From NCBI GenBank assembly GCA_022559845.1, contig CM040121.1:567722140-567786139 (forward strand): DNA of 64,000 nucleotides. Reading direction: 5' to 3'. Position 1 is the first letter of the stretch; the number at the start of each line of letters is the position of its first letter. Both the position numbers and the translations under genes were made by a program. The DNA comes from Amorphophallus konjac. Taxonomy: Eukaryota; Streptophyta; Magnoliopsida; Alismatales; Araceae. The notes below the pieces were generated by a model. The model did no database searches. It saw only the letters and a program-made list of their open reading frames with translations, and was not told where the DNA came from. Shown one piece after another: positions 22,780-35,649 of this stretch.

Positions 22780-23260
22780 GTGATCCGGTCATCGGATCGT
22801 GTATGTGTTTATGATCCGGTCGTCGGATCGTGTGGGAGACTTCGTCTCCATCTGTGTGTGTTTGGGCGTGTCCCCGTGTGTGTGCGGGCGTCGTCCCGTG
22901 TGTGGTTGGAGCGTCGTCTCCGTTTGGGGATTTATCCCCGAGTGAAGCCTCACCGGGTTTGGTGAGGGGTGGACGTAGGGAGCCCGTCGTGGTCCCGAAC
23001 CACCTTAAAAATCCCCGTGTCTTCTGGTTTGATCTTTGTGTTTGTGTGCTTCGCTATCTTATCTGTTTATGCAATCGTGTGAGCTCGGTGAGATTGAGTG
23101 AATTAAGTTTAAATTTGTTTAGATTAAATTCCTCAATCTTATCAATCTTGTTAATTCCGTTGTGCGCTAGTTTATATTTTTAATCGGTCATAGTTTATAG
23201 TAGTAGGATCTATTCACCCCCCCCCTCTAGATCCGTGTTCTTGCACTACGGGACCCAACA
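20684..23260 (+). repeat. 3' LTR of the copia element (2577 bp)
   Basis: Begins TGTTGCATCC straight after a polypurine tract and ends GGGACCCAACA, giving TGTTG...CAACA ends. Near its 3' part (about 22965-23016) it carries GAGGGGTGGACGTAGG followed by CCGAACCACC, a module also found in the copia LTR at 51350-54181. It includes a (GT)n microsatellite at about 22743-22780 and GGGTCGACCC palindromes at 22024-22131. Confidence 0.75.
22024..22131. repeat. Three GGGTCGACCC palindromes and a hairpin in the copia LTR
   Basis: GGGTCGACCC occurs within longer symmetrical contexts at about 22024-22035, 22063-22072 and 22122-22131. Between them, 22082-22101 forms a perfect 7-bp stem hairpin (CAGAACC with GGTTCTG). 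Confidence 0.75.
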
Positions 23261-24039
23261 ACCTAATTCTCACAGGGAGGATGATCACATGATGCCTTTT
23301 AAGGAGGGAGCTTGTGGTGTCCTGCATTCCCCAATCTCAGTCAGCCAAGAACAAGGAGTCTTGTGGTTCGATTGCACCGAAATCCTAAAAAATAATGAGA
23401 AAACACAAAAAAGAGGCGCCGATTAGAACTGGAAGAGTGTAATTTTGCTTAGAAGATGTAAAGGGAGTAAGAATCGGGGCGGTGTTTACCTGGAGAGGCT
23501 GTTGGGAAGGGAGGATGGGCAAGGCTTTCAACCACCTGCCTTCTCTTTTGTTTTGAATTAAATCCTCTTTATGTTATTAAGGAACTAGGGGAATTCAAAC
23601 ATGCAAGATAAATGCAAGATACGCTAGCAAGTAAGCTAAACATGCAACAAACAAAAGAGTGACGGGGATGGTTCACCAAACCAAGATGGTGGCCTAATGC
23701 TTGGCCATTGGAGAGTAGGGTGGACCTTCTGCAAGCAGAAGAGAAAACTTCAACAGCTCACGACATCACCAGACAGAAGTTCGTATGTGCTCCTCGACCA
23801 CTGTCGCAATGTGGAAAGAATGCAAGCAAAAGAGAGGATGCTCTCAAGGTCAGGAACCTCCACATTCTGCTCCTTTACCTCTCTGTATCTCCTCGTTCTC
23901 CCCTCTCTATTCATTCGCCCACTGTTCCCCCCTCCCGGAGGTTTCCCTTCTTTCATTGAAGTTCGAAGGCCTCTCCAGATCCAAGAGAATACCCTCTAGA
24001 CCAATCCCAAGGCAGAGACGTGCATGCAAGCACGCGTAG
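23261..24039. other. Unassigned sequence between two retroelement pieces
   Basis: About 780 bp with only short ORFs and no recognisable domain, terminal repeat or polypurine tract. It may be original host sequence into which the flanking elements inserted, or an eroded retroelement. Confidence 0.4.
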
Positions 24040-25288
24040 TGTGACGACCCAGGATCTGAGTACCGGAAAGGAACCGGCGCGTCTCGAATCTTGACCCGCC
24101 AACCCACGAGCCCGAAGACTCGGAAGGGTAAAAAGGGATGGTGTGGGAGTACAAGAGAAGCTGAAGCAACTGCAGAGATAGCACAATAATCTAAAATAAA
24201 ATGCACATCATAATATAAATAAATAAACTGCTACAAGGTCCACAGAGTCTCATGTCCAAATAAAGTACAGTCAACAGAAAGAAAATTACAACTACACGGG
24301 GCATCCCCCAGCTCTGGCAGACTGGCGACTAACCCTGGCTAGAAGGACCACGCTGAAACTAGGTCGCACCTCTCGACGACCCCGCCTCACCTGAAAAGTA
24401 GGGGTGAGCCTCATTTCATTGGCCCAGTAGGGATCTCCCGGACCCCCACCGCGCAACGAGAAAAATGGCTGTAAGGCGCGAGCAACCACGGAAGGTAATG
24501 CCACCTAGCAGAAGTACGGTAGAACCACACACTGAAGCAAATAAACGGAAAAGCCGCCTACTCTACAGTACCGTACCATAAAACCTCGGTCTGATAAAAC
24601 TCGAGTCTATACTTACCAGCAAACAGGAGCACCACCCACTAGAAGAACGACTGGATGCGTCCCCTGACGTCTTACACCGCGTCACAAGTGTCTAGCTACA
24701 ACGCCCCGGGCGCGAGACTCAAACACACAAAGTAACCAGTACTACAAAACAAGGACTAGCTGAGGTTGGTCTCGTCAGTGCGGGTCCGAAACCCTCAGCC
24801 CCGTGTGCACACTCAGACCATACGCCCTAGGCCTGTCCTCTAGCTAGTAATTCCCCCTAAGCCCGGACTCGGCTGTACGCGGGGGCCCTACGGTAACCAG
24901 CCTACTCACCGTCTCTCTCGGGTCAGCCGCTCCACCACTCCCGGGTGGGTGACCCACCACTCCCGGGTGGGTCAGCACCGTGTGCCGTAAGAAGGCTACG
25001 ACTAGTGGACGTGTCACTGGAGGTGAGACTCGACTCACGGAAACCATCGACTAACACACTAACACAGACTCTCGGTAACCAAAACGGTAGGTACAGATGT
25101 CGGGGACACGCATGAGGTCCAACCATCCCTCAAGTCACGCGGCACCCCTACCGAGGTAATTGATTCTCCGGGGACCCTCGGGCGCCCCTGTGGCTCTCAC
25201 TGGGTGCTCACGGCAACCCTCGGGCCACACGCCACAACAGGATCCGAGACTCGCTCCATCGGAGATACAACTACCGAAAGGAAACGCG
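24040..25288 (-). repeat. Truncated gypsy-type LTR (TGTGACGACC family)
   Basis: Begins TGTGACGACCCAGGATCTGAGTACCGG, cut here to its key part TGTGACGACC, which matches the starts of the LTRs at 31243, 54552 and 61936. It shares further blocks with them, such as the GACTAGTGGA segment near 25000. No GATATTACA end is present. It stops where copia reverse-transcriptase codons begin, so the other half is missing. Confidence 0.6.
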
Positions 25289-25289
25289 G

Positions 25290-26429
25290 CTTCAGAGATC
25301 CATTTATGGATTAAAGTAAGTATCTCGGAGCTGGAACTTAAGATTTGAAGAGGCTGTCAAATCTTTCAACTTCATTCAGAATGAAGATGAACCACGTGTT
25401 TACAAGACGGTCAGTGGGAGCTCTGTGACATTTTTGGTCCTTTATGTTGATGACATCTTACTCATTGGAAATGATGTAGAGATGTTGACATCAACTAAGT
25501 CTTTGTTGTCTAAGACCTTCTCCATGAAAGATTTGAGAGAATCATCCTATGTGCTGGGCATAAGGATCTATCGAGATAGATCTAAAAGGATGCTAGGATT
25601 ATCCAAATCCATGTACATAGATATTATCCTCAAAAGATTTAGGATGAAAAATTCCAAGAGATGTCACATTCCTATGAGACATGGAATTTGCCTATCTAAG
25701 GGGATGAGCCCTAAAACATCTGAGGAGGTGGCACACATGAATAAGGTACCCTATGTTTCGGCCACAGGGTCAATCATGTATGTAATGCTATGTACACGGC
25801 CTAATGTTGCCAATGCTTTGAGCATTGTCAGTAGATATCATGCAAATCCAGGCGAAGAGCATTGGAATGCAGTAAAGGGCATCCTTAAGTACTTGCGAAG
25901 GGCTAAGGATCTTTTTCTGCTTTATGGAGGAGACGACCTACAGCTTAGAGCTTACACAGACTCTAGTTTCCAGTCAGATCCAGATGACTGCAAATCTATG
26001 TCTGGGTTTGTATTCATGTTGAATGGAGGGGCAGTCAGTTGGAGAAGCTCCAAGCAAGATACGACTACAGACTCGACGACGGAGGCAGAATATATTGCTC
26101 CAGCTGAAGCTGTTAAGGAAGTCATCTGGATGAAGAAATTCATCTTGAAACTCGGCGTAGTTCCCGAAATATCAGCTCTCATCCTATTATTTTGTGATAA
26201 TAATGGGGTCATCGCCCAGGCGAAGGAACCGAGATCTCACCAAAGGTCGAAGCATATTCTGAGGCGCTTCCACCTTATTCGGGAGATTGTTGATCGTGGA
26301 GATGTGGCGGTAGAGCGTGTACCGTCAGAAGACAACATAGCAGGTCCACTGACTAAGTCTTTGACACAAATTGTGTTTGAGCGCCATCGGGATAAGATGG
26401 GCCTCAAAGTTGTAGATAATTGGCTGTAG
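25290..26429 (+). pseudogene. Ty1/copia reverse transcriptase (C-terminal half) and RNase H
   Basis: The sequence starts inside the RT domain at a segment reading SIYGLK then a TAA where the family has Gln (SIYGLKQASRSWN in functional copies). It continues open from about 25425 for 334 codons. It shows the YVDD catalytic motif (LYVDDILLIGND), the copia core KRCHIPMRHG, and an RNase H region with LRAYTDSSFQSDPDDCKSMSG and TEAEYIA. It ends at TAG 26427-26429. The 5' half of the element is missing, replaced by a gypsy LTR fragment. Confidence 0.85.
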
Positions 26430-26443
26430 TTAAAGTGGGAGAT
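26430..26443 (+). other. Polypurine tract of the copia element
   Basis: AAAGTGGGAGAT lies between the pol stop codon and the LTR start TGTTAG, the standard position for plus-strand priming. Confidence 0.7.
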
Positions 26444-28029
26444 TGTTAGTATTGGTGTGCTACATGGCAATTTAGGATCGGGTAGGCCCAATAGTTGTAT
26501 GATCTTGTTCTTTATTAATAAAGTGATATTTGAGCATAAATATGTGATTATATATTACTTTACGATGTTCCAAGGATATGTGGTTGTAAAGTCAACTCGA
26601 GATGTGATCTCGATTATGAGACTGACTTTACATGGACACATACCTTAAACTATTCTTGGTTGGAGGGTAATCACTCGGAGACTTTGATTACCTATTAAAC
26701 CAGTACACATGATGTGTTAGGGACCAGTCTCATGGTCACTAGTGCGGGGCACCAACACATATGTGTAGGTGTACGTTCTGGGAGGATGTACACTGAACTG
26801 ATCCGCTATTAGATCTTCAGATGGTTGATTATACCTAATGTCAACTGAAGATCCAACTGTCTCAGTAGCATCATTGGTCCTTTGACCTGAGACATTGATT
26901 GGATCTTACACGAGGGATGAGATGGTTTAATTACTTGGCTAAGTGACTTTAACCATAAGTCATGAATTGTCGAGTCATTAACCATTTCAGGATACGTGTG
27001 AAGATCATCATTGGTCAAGAGAGGATCGCTCACTGTCGAGTATATATCAGACAGTTAATGGGTCATGACACTGACGCTCCATTAAATCCCTGGCCAGGGT
27101 CGTGTGAGTTCGTTTAGAACGGACGTCATACACTTTAAGGAGGTCATGGTCAAATGGCACGATCATGGGATTTGACAGAAACCATACCCTCGATCGAACC
27201 AGACTCATAGAAGGAGCGAGGGATTATAGCGATGCGGTAACTGTAGACTTACAGGTACCATATAGGCTGGTTTAAACCCGACATCCTCTAGGATAACGCG
27301 GATTTACTTGACCCAACGTGATCAAAAGTTCGGAATAAATTAAACTATTATTCGGCTCTAGTAGAAGTGAATAATAAGTTTAATTTACTTCTAATTGAGA
27401 ATTAGAAGTTAATGGGTCTTAAACTAGAGTGACTATGGGCCAGAGGATCACACACAATGGATTCTTGGGTGACGAATTATTATTGTACAAATGTATATAT
27501 TAATTCCTTAAAAATTATTTTGAAAAGGCATATAAGAGGGGCTTAATATATATGTACAATAATGAAAAGGATATATATACGATTTTGGTACGTATGGGTT
27601 CTTTTCAAAAGGGCCTAATCCTATATATATGCTACTTACGTGAATGCTTTCTTCTTCTTGGCCTAATCAAGCATTAAAGGGGAGAAGAAGAGATTAACTC
27701 CCCCCCTTCCTCCCTCTTGCTTCTCTCTCTCTGTGGAAGCTCTCTCTCTCTCTCTAGAAAGGGAAAGTGTAGGGAAGATCGGGTTGGGAGGATACCGTCG
27801 CTGCGTGAGGATCCGTGTGGATCAGCTCTAGAGGCCGTGCATCTGTGCCTCTCGGTGTTCGTGAGAATCTACATCGGACACTGCGGACAGCGTCGTTCAA
27901 TGCAAGGTATAAATCTGCAACCCGAGTTAGGGGTTGGGTGATTAATGCATCGATTAGAGCATGGATCTAGAATTCCATCAAGCCAGGTTCGGGTAAATAA
28001 ATTTTATTATATGCTGCGTTGCCCGAACA
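26444..28029 (+). repeat. 3' LTR of the copia element (1586 bp)
   Basis: Starts TGTTAGTATTGG after the polypurine tract and ends at CCCGAACA. It is immediately followed by sequence leading into a gypsy reverse transcriptase, so the copia element was probably inserted into the gypsy pol. A CT microsatellite and pyrimidine-rich tract at 27695-27765 probably lies in the transcribed leader. Confidence 0.7.
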
Positions 28030-28055
28030 GTGTTGAAGGAAACCTTACAAAGACA

Positions 28056-30430
28056 ACATCCAGCATTTGTGGGAAGTCTGCGAGACTTTGAGGAAAGAAA
28101 CCCTATATGCCAACCTAAAGAAGTGTGAGTTCATGACAGACCGAGTCACTTTTCTCGAATTTGTGGTCTCTAGTCACGGAGTGTCTATGGACCAATCCAA
28201 GCTCCAAGCCTTAGTCGACTAGCCAGAATCTCAGAATGTCCATGACGTTCGCAATTTTCATGAGCTAGCCACTTTCTACAGACGCTTCATTAAGGGTTTT
28301 AGCATCATTATGGCACCCATGATGGATTGCATCTGTATGGGAAATTTTGAGTGGACTAAAGTCGCTTCCCATGCTTTTACTACCACAAAGGAGCTAATGA
28401 CCAAAGCACCTATCCTTCGCCTGCCAGACTTTTTAAAAATTTTTGAGATATCCTGTGATGCATCTGACGTAGGTATAGGAGGAGTGCTTAGTCAGGAAAA
28501 CCACCATGTGGCTTATTTTAGTGAGAAGATTTCTGATGCAAAGCTTTGATACTCTACCTACGATAAGAGGTTTTATGCCGTGGTCCAAGCTCTAAAACAC
28601 TGAAGATATTATCTCTTACCTCAAGAGTTTATCTTATACTCGGATCACGAGGCATTGAAATTCCTTAACTCCCATAAATGCCTAAACCCTAGGCACGGTC
28701 GATGGGTAGAATTCCTCCAGTCCTTCACCTTTGTCCTAAAACATAAGGCTGGAAGTGAGAATAAGGTGACCGACGCCTTGAGTCGAAGGGTCTCCCTTCT
28801 TTCCACTATTCGGGTAGACATCACCGGATTTGACCGTATGAAGGCACTCTATGGAGAGTGTCCAGATTTTGGCCCTGTCTACTCTGCCCTATCTGCTGGA
28901 TCCTCGATAGCATTTGCTGACTATCTACTCCAATATGGTTTTCTCTTTCGAGGATAATAACTTTTTATCCCGAAGACTTCTGTACATGACTTTTTGATCT
29001 GGGAAATGCATGATGGATGTCTTGCTGGTCATTTTGGGAGAAACAAGACCATCCATTCTGTTGAGGAGCATTTTTATTGTCCTGACCTGAAGAAAGATGT
29101 GGCCAAGATTGTGGCCCAGTGTCGGAGATGCACAATGGCCAAACATGTCAATCAAAACACTGGTCTCTACACTCCTCTCCCCATTCCTTATAGACCTTGG
29201 GTGGATTTAAGCATGGATTTCATCCTTGGTTTACCCCGTACTGCTCACAAGTATGACTCTATCTTTATTGTTGTTGATCGGTTCTCTAAGATGGCTCATT
29301 TCATTGCATGATCTAAAACATCTGATGCATCTAGAGTAGCCCACCTTTTCTTTGATGAAGTCATGTGTCTGCATGGTCTCCCTCAAACTATAGTGTCTGA
29401 TCGAGATGTCTGGTTCACTAGTTATTTTTGGAAGACACTTTGACACCTAGTTGGCACCAAGCTCAAATTCTCCACTACCTATCACCCACAAACTGATGGA
29501 CAAACATAGGTCGTCAATAGGAGTTTAGGGAACCTTTTGAGGTGTCTTGTAGGGGATCATTCTGTATATTTGGATCTTCTCTTGCCCAAAGCAGAATTTG
29601 CATATAATAGCTATGTCAATCGATCTATAGGTATGAGTCCATTTGAGGTTGTGCATGGATACAAACCTAAGAAACTTGTGGATCTCATTCCCCTTCCCCT
29701 CGAGTCCAGAACTTCCAAATCAGCCGAAGAGTTTACACAGCATGTCAAAAGCCTACATGAGTCAATTAGCAAGAAAATAAGTCTCAGTATGAGACCTACA
29801 AACGTTTGGCTAATTCGCATAGGCGTCTCCAGAAGTTTCAAGAAGGTGACTTGATTATGGTACGGGTTCAACCTGAACGACTCCCATCGGGAGCCGTTAA
29901 AAAATTGTAAGCCCGTAGTGATGGTCCCTTCCAAATACTACAAAAGATTGGCTCCAATGCATATGTTGTGGGCTTACCTCCCGAATATGGGATTAGCTAT
30001 ACATTTAATGTGGCAGACCTAGTGACCTACAAGGAACCCACAACGATTCCTAGTGACCCTTTCGAGCCTTCTTCTCTCATTGAGAGTGAACCCACCCCTG
30101 TGCGTCCACCAGTCTCGAGAGCACCGCGTGAGTAAATTGAAAGGATACTGGATGAGCAGGTGACAGCTACATGGAGTCGGGTTTACCAGCGCTACCTTGT
30201 CCGCTAGCAGGACCACCCACCTTCTGATGATTCCTAGATCAGCCGGAAAGATCTCCAGCACCTTGATCCAGACCTGCTGGAGCACTACCAGAGCGGTGTC
30301 ATCCCATACTCGACGGACTCGAGTTCCAGCCGTTCCGGGAGGGTTGGTGGAAACACTGGACCAATCACACGGAGTCGACGCCGTACCGCCCCGACATCAC
30401 CGAGCTTATGGCTAGGAGACTCGACGTCCT
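28056..30430 (+). pseudogene. Ty3/gypsy chromovirus pol, 3' two thirds, decayed
   Basis: Reading on the plus strand across several stops, it shows the end of RT (NLKKCEF, then TFYRRFIKGFS) and RNase H (SCDASDVGIGGVLSQ and SDHEALKFLNS). The integrase zinc finger follows (HFGRNKTI...CRRCTMAK), with the catalytic core (LSMDFILGLPRT, IVSDRD, YHPQTDGQT). It ends in a chromodomain-like tail (ERILDEQ to LVR then DHPPSD) at about 30130-30290. Stops interrupt it near 28220, 28547, 28600, 28955, 29309, 29442, 29507 and 29852. The upstream part is missing at the copia insertion. The pattern is that of a chromovirus, possibly CRM or Galadriel. Confidence 0.8.
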
Positions 30431-31242
30431 GAAGCGCATTTCCATTTTTCTATGTATTTTGTCAACCCATTTGATTGTATTATGTGTATTGGGCTATATG
30501 TGTGATTTAGTGTCTTTTACCCCATTGTGATTATATTGGGCCATTGTGTGATTTAGTGTCTTTTAGCCCATTGTAGTTATATTGGGCCATTTACTATTTA
30601 GCTTATTAGGCCTTTATCTTTTAGGCCCATTAGTTCATTAGTCCTTTAGTGGACTTTTGTTTTATTAGGCCAAGAGTCAAAGGATATGGAGGTCATTAGT
30701 TGAATTATCTAGGGGTATTTGTGTCCTAGTGTATTTTGGCTAAACCTTATAAAAGGGAGGCTAGTTGTATCATTTTTGTTCATTGAAGAAAATCATAAAC
30801 GTATGAAAGCTTTTCTCCTATTGCTTCCCTTCTCTCCAAACTCTCTGTGAGATTCTAGTGATTGTCCGGTGAGAGACCGTCCGGCGAGAGGCCGAGCTGT
30901 GCGAGACAGTATCTATCCCCTTCCTGTGCTACCCACCATCCCGTTCGTGCTGTCAGAGTGCCGACGATCGCTTTCACGCCGCCGCCCGCGTCAGAAATGC
31001 CTGACATCGCATATGAAGACTAGAGATGACTGGCGATACTATTTAAATTTCCTGCCGGAAAAGCAGTTTATTTTCGTTTCGATGATGCATCGGCACTAAG
31101 AGTTTCGGGTTCGTGACTCTCTAGACCGAGAGCTATGGTTAGTTGGGGACCAAGACCTAGTGTTGTACCGGGCTCATCGTTGCCATCGCCAGGTGGGAAT
31201 GCCCAGATGGGTTCTGAGGCCTGCCTTGAATGAGGCTTTAAT
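30431..31242 (+). repeat. Non-coding 3' part, probably LTR, of the gypsy chromovirus
   Basis: T-rich sequence with repeated 'attgggccatt' and 'tgtgatttagtgtcttttA' blocks at 30480-30600, then a TATA-like TTATAAAAGG at 30747-30756. This looks like the U3-R region of an LTR. I could not define its exact start, and its end is interrupted by the solo LTR at 31243. Confidence 0.4.
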
Positions 31243-34200
31243 TGTGACGACCCAGACTCTGGATACCGGGTAAACCCGATACCACTTGGAACCTGCGAGG
31301 CCTCCCAAGAGCGGTAAAACTCCGAAGGGATAAAAGGAGTATGTGGTGTACATTGAAGTTCCAGATAAAGCAGCAAGCAATTAATATTTTGATGATCAAG
31401 GTTGCTAAAGTAACAGAAATAAAAGTACTTTTTCAATTAACAAATTACATTAACAGAGTGCAGTCCAAATAAGGCAAGTACAGTCTAACAGAAAAGAGAA
31501 CGTACCCTCAAGTCGGGGGAAGCCCGACATAGGCAACGCTGGCAACTATGAACTGATGCATGGGCCACGAACCAAGAGGAAGAAGAACGACCACAGCTGA
31601 AACGCATGGGTGAGCCTCGTGTCACTGGCTCAGTAGGGGTCCCGTAGATCCCCACTGGAAATAACGCAGTAACACGCAAGACAACAATGCAAAACAGTAA
31701 AGCAAGAGCAGAAGTAACAACAGTACTAAACTACAACAGTAAAGCTGTAAAAGTAGGAGTAAGACAGCTAAAGGAAAGAGAAAAGCCGTACAAAGAAACA
31801 AGGTAGCCAAAGGAACCTCGGCCCCCTAAACTACTCCGAACAACAACAGAAAGACAAACCTCGATCTCACAGAGTCGGGCATTACCGATCCATCGACCAA
31901 GCACTAGCTCTATAGCTGAAGCCTACCAACACAGGCAAAAAGCCCTACAAAAGACCTACACAGTCAAAGGCACATACATACACGAGCTCACCGTCGTGTA
32001 CGCTACACAAGACTAGACCGCAGGTGGAGCCAACGCAGACTACCCGACGAGTCACGTCAATCATGACGGGAAATAGTCACAAAAATACAATGAGTTAAGT
32101 GTCAGGTGACAGAAGTACCTCCTCACTAGAAGAACAGCCAGATGCGTCCACTGAAGTCTTACACTGCGCCACAAGTATCTACCACACACCGGGAACGACG
32201 GTAACTGAGACACTCACAGAACCAAGTACAAGGAACAACAGTAACGAGTGACTAGTCAGGGTCACGCTTGTCGGCACTCGTCCAAACGCCCCTGACCACG
32301 TGTGCACACACAAGCTCAATGCCTTGAGCCAGGCCTCTGGCTAGTTTTCCCCCAGTAAAACGCTACCGCAAGGCAAGGGGGCCCACAGAAACTAGCTTAC
32401 AAACCGTATATTGGGAATTATCCTGCCACCACTCCCAGGTGGGCCGACACACAGGAAAGTGTCGTCAGGCCATGACTAGTGGAGGCTCACTAGACACAGA
32501 GACTCCGAAACATCAGTGTTGAAGTATAGACAGGCTAAGATGCACTGTCATACGTACTACGAAACACCAAGTATAAGACACAAGGCAGAACACCGAACTG
32601 CCACCGGACTCAAGATAGACAACTAGACCTCCTGACATAACGATCCTTAAGTCTCACGACTCGGGTCAAGATCGTCACACAAAAGCGGTAACATGCCGCC
32701 AATCAACCTAATCCCTAAGCCAAAGCACGCTAAAACACCGATAAAGGAAACGGAACAGGATATCCGGATCCACGCATCAGCATAACACGAATCACGGAGA
32801 CATGAGGGTTCACTAAGACCCTCAAAACACATGGACACGTAAACCAAGGTAAGACAGTACCTCAAGGCGTCCAAAACCATGTCTCGATCCATACAGGACT
32901 ACTAAGACATTCACGAGGTCACATGTCAACCACTGGATCACACTGAGTTGACCGGAAACCAATAATGACTGTAAAGTAGTACGAAACATTACTCGATATA
33001 ATGTCACTCCTGGCCACCCTACAACATGGTTACAACCCTCATAGGATATCTAAGACATCCACGGGACAACGGGTAAACCACAAGGTCAAGCCAAGACAAT
33101 TAGAGGCCAAAATATCAGGAAAATAGAACTCCAGGAAGGAAACGGTCACATGCCTGACCGCTAGGCAAACCAAGCAGTCAGCCAAAGGGCCGCTACCCTC
33201 ACACAGAGAATACAGACACTGGGTGGTCATGAAAGGGCCGCACCAAGATAACAAACAATCTATACATAGGCCGTCTCACTGAGCTAAGCGGTCAAGGAGA
33301 TGGCCGCTACACTCAGAGACTCAAGCGAACAAAACTATAAAAACATAAGGGGCATGCGGTCTACCTCAGGGCCGCCAGATGACTGTAGCGGTCATGGACC
33401 TGGCCGCTTAACCCAGTCAACCCCCGAACCGACTTAACCGGTCAATCCAACAAACGGTCTATCTCGAACCGTTTCACCAAGCCTAGCGGTCTCCCAAAGG
33501 GCCGCCAAGAACATCATGCGGTCGAAGCTAGGACCGCTAGCCCGAACCGACTAAAAAACCATTGAACCGACATAAACAAAGCTTAGCGGTCTCCAAAAGG
33601 GCCACCAAGACCAGCCTTGCAGTCTATCACGTGACCGCTTGGCCAAACCGACTTACTAGACACAACCTAACGGTCTCCAATAGACCGCTTCACAGAGCTT
33701 AGCGGTCCTCCAATGGGACGCTAGCCAACACAAACGGTCTATCGCATGACCGCTAAGACCCTAACCAACTTAAACCGACAAAGAACAAAAACGGTCACCA
33801 CCGGACCGCTAAAAGCACCCAAATGGTCACGGGTACGACCGCCAAGGTATTACGACGGGAAAACCGTAGGAAGGGCCAAAACCCATCCTTTCCACGCCCC
33901 GTTCGCCCTAAAACGAAGGGGAAACAATCCTAATGGCAATATAAACCTTCCACAGTCCGGAAGGGATCCAAACCACGTCAAAATGACAAGAAACGGGCGA
34001 TTCCAACGAATCGACCCAAAATGACTCACGGGGATAGTCGGGCTCATACCGACTCTGATTCTCGGCCAAATGTAATAAAACTAGCGGGAATGGATTCCCA
34101 ACATGCCAGGGGTTCGAATGAAACCAATTAGACTGAAAACTGTCGCCTGGAAAGGCGAGCTCGGCTCACACCCCCCGAAGCATGCATCGCCCTAAACGAA

Positions 34201-34836
34201 GCAAAACCCGCTCATATACGCACCGTTTGGCTCCAAATCGCGAGGGAACGCAGAAGAGAAGCAGGACATCCATCTCCCTACCTCCACTGAAGTGCTCGCT
34301 AGCCGAAACGACTAAACCACGCCGAAACCATCACACGAACCCGAACACGCCGGCTTTGAATCCACCGAGGGATCGTGCCAATGCCACGCTCCATCCTTCA
34401 CACCAGCACGCTCCACGACAACTCCACGACGTCCCTGCCTCGCCCACCTCGCCACGGTCGCGCGCCCTGCGGAGAGAGGAGAAGAGAGGAAAGAGAACGA
34501 GAGGGAGAGAGTTATCGGCGGTAAGGAGAGAGGAAGGAGAGAGAGGGGGTTAAAAGAAAAAGGAAATTAGGAATTTCTTAATTTTCGTGAAATCCGATTT
34601 TTAGTCCAAAAATACACTAATTCAGAAAATTATGAAAAAATAGTCTAAACTATCCTCGGAAGGAGCATAACACAACTGTAGCGTCCTCGAGTCGATGAAC
34701 TCAACAATAAACTCTCCACTGGGTTCCGTAACTTGTACGAGAGAAAAACCCGCGTGGATCGTAAAACACAACTCATGACCCACAAAAGCGATCCGAAAAC
34801 TCTCCGATAAAATCCGAAAGAATCCAGGATATTACA
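31243..34836 (-). repeat. Solo LTR of a Tekay/Del-like gypsy family (3594 bp)
   Basis: Starts TGTGACGACCCAGACT and ends GGATATTACA. It is flanked by perfect 5-bp target duplications TTAAT (31238-31242 and 34837-34841). There is no internal region, so two LTRs have recombined to leave one. Start and end resemble those of the LTR at 54552-57035. It carries a palindrome array at about 33265-33850. No gene was recognised inside it. Confidence 0.85.
33265..33850. repeat. Palindrome array in the solo LTR
   Basis: A dozen or so degenerate palindromes of about 20-25 nt with the pattern AGCGGTC, 8-12 loop bases, then GGCCGCT or GACCGCT, each separated by about 20-40 nt. Examples begin near 33280, 33355, 33395, 33484, 33518, 33671 and 33734. 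Confidence 0.7.
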
Positions 34837-34841
34837 TTAAT

Positions 34842-35649
34842 CATCAAGCACCTTCTATAAAAAGTAACTCAAGAAGATTAGCCGAGTTTGGAGGTGTCAC
34901 ACCGTTTCATCGAGAGCACGACTGGACGTGGGGGAAAATAGGGAAGAATTGATTGCATATGTAGGCTATTTAAAAGCGATTCATCCGGTAGTTGAACGAG
35001 TTTGTCATGAAGCGTCAGACTTAAGCATGAATGTCTCATTTGTACCCAAGTGAGCAATGATTTGAATCGAATGAAATAAAATAAAGGAAATTTTCTTTAT
35101 TTTTCTTTATTTTTTATTTTTATTTTTTTATTTTTGTTATTTTTTTTGCTCAAGTGAGACAAAGGCCTAATTGCCTTTCTAGGAAAGCTACGACATGGAA
35201 GAAGGAGATGGCCAGGGTTAGGGCTGTCCAAGAGGGAAAGCAGCAAGGGTTATGGCCATTTTGGACACAGATGGGTGGCTAGCGATTTGACTACCTAGGG
35301 TGACGGGCCTATAAAAAGAATCCGGCGTTCAAACTAGCTGGCCACATCTCAATTGAACGGGAAAAAGACCCCTTGCTGCCCCATTCTCTTCCTCTTCCTT
35401 CCTCGACCAACTCTCGCTCCTCCTTCGTCATTCCTTAGTGAGATGGGGCCGCAGAGAGCTGTGATCGCCCCCCAAGATGAGCTCGTGCGACATCGAGATG
35501 GAGAGTTCTCTGAGGGGACGCCAGTTAGCCCGCCATCTCAAGCGATGGGTGAGGGTTCGTGGGACTCCTCCAGCAGTGGGGAAAGCAGAGGCGAAGGCAG
35601 CTCTAGCCTTTCTGAGGGAGAGGAGACGAGCACGGAGGGGGAGGCCGAA
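34842..35649. other. Unassigned region with one unrecognised ORF
   Basis: Contains a T-rich tract at 35090-35150, a TATA-like CTATAAAAAG near 35310, and plus-strand ORFs at 35353-35667 and 35477-35677. The first has an acidic, Ser/Glu-rich C-terminal half (GSWDSSSSGESRGEGSSS). No domain was recognised and the codons are not obviously selected. It may be a transposon remnant. Confidence 0.3.

Noticed and set aside
22618..23183. Cys/Val-rich ORFs in the copia LTR
   Set aside because: They are readings of a GT microsatellite and neighbouring GT-rich sequence inside an LTR.
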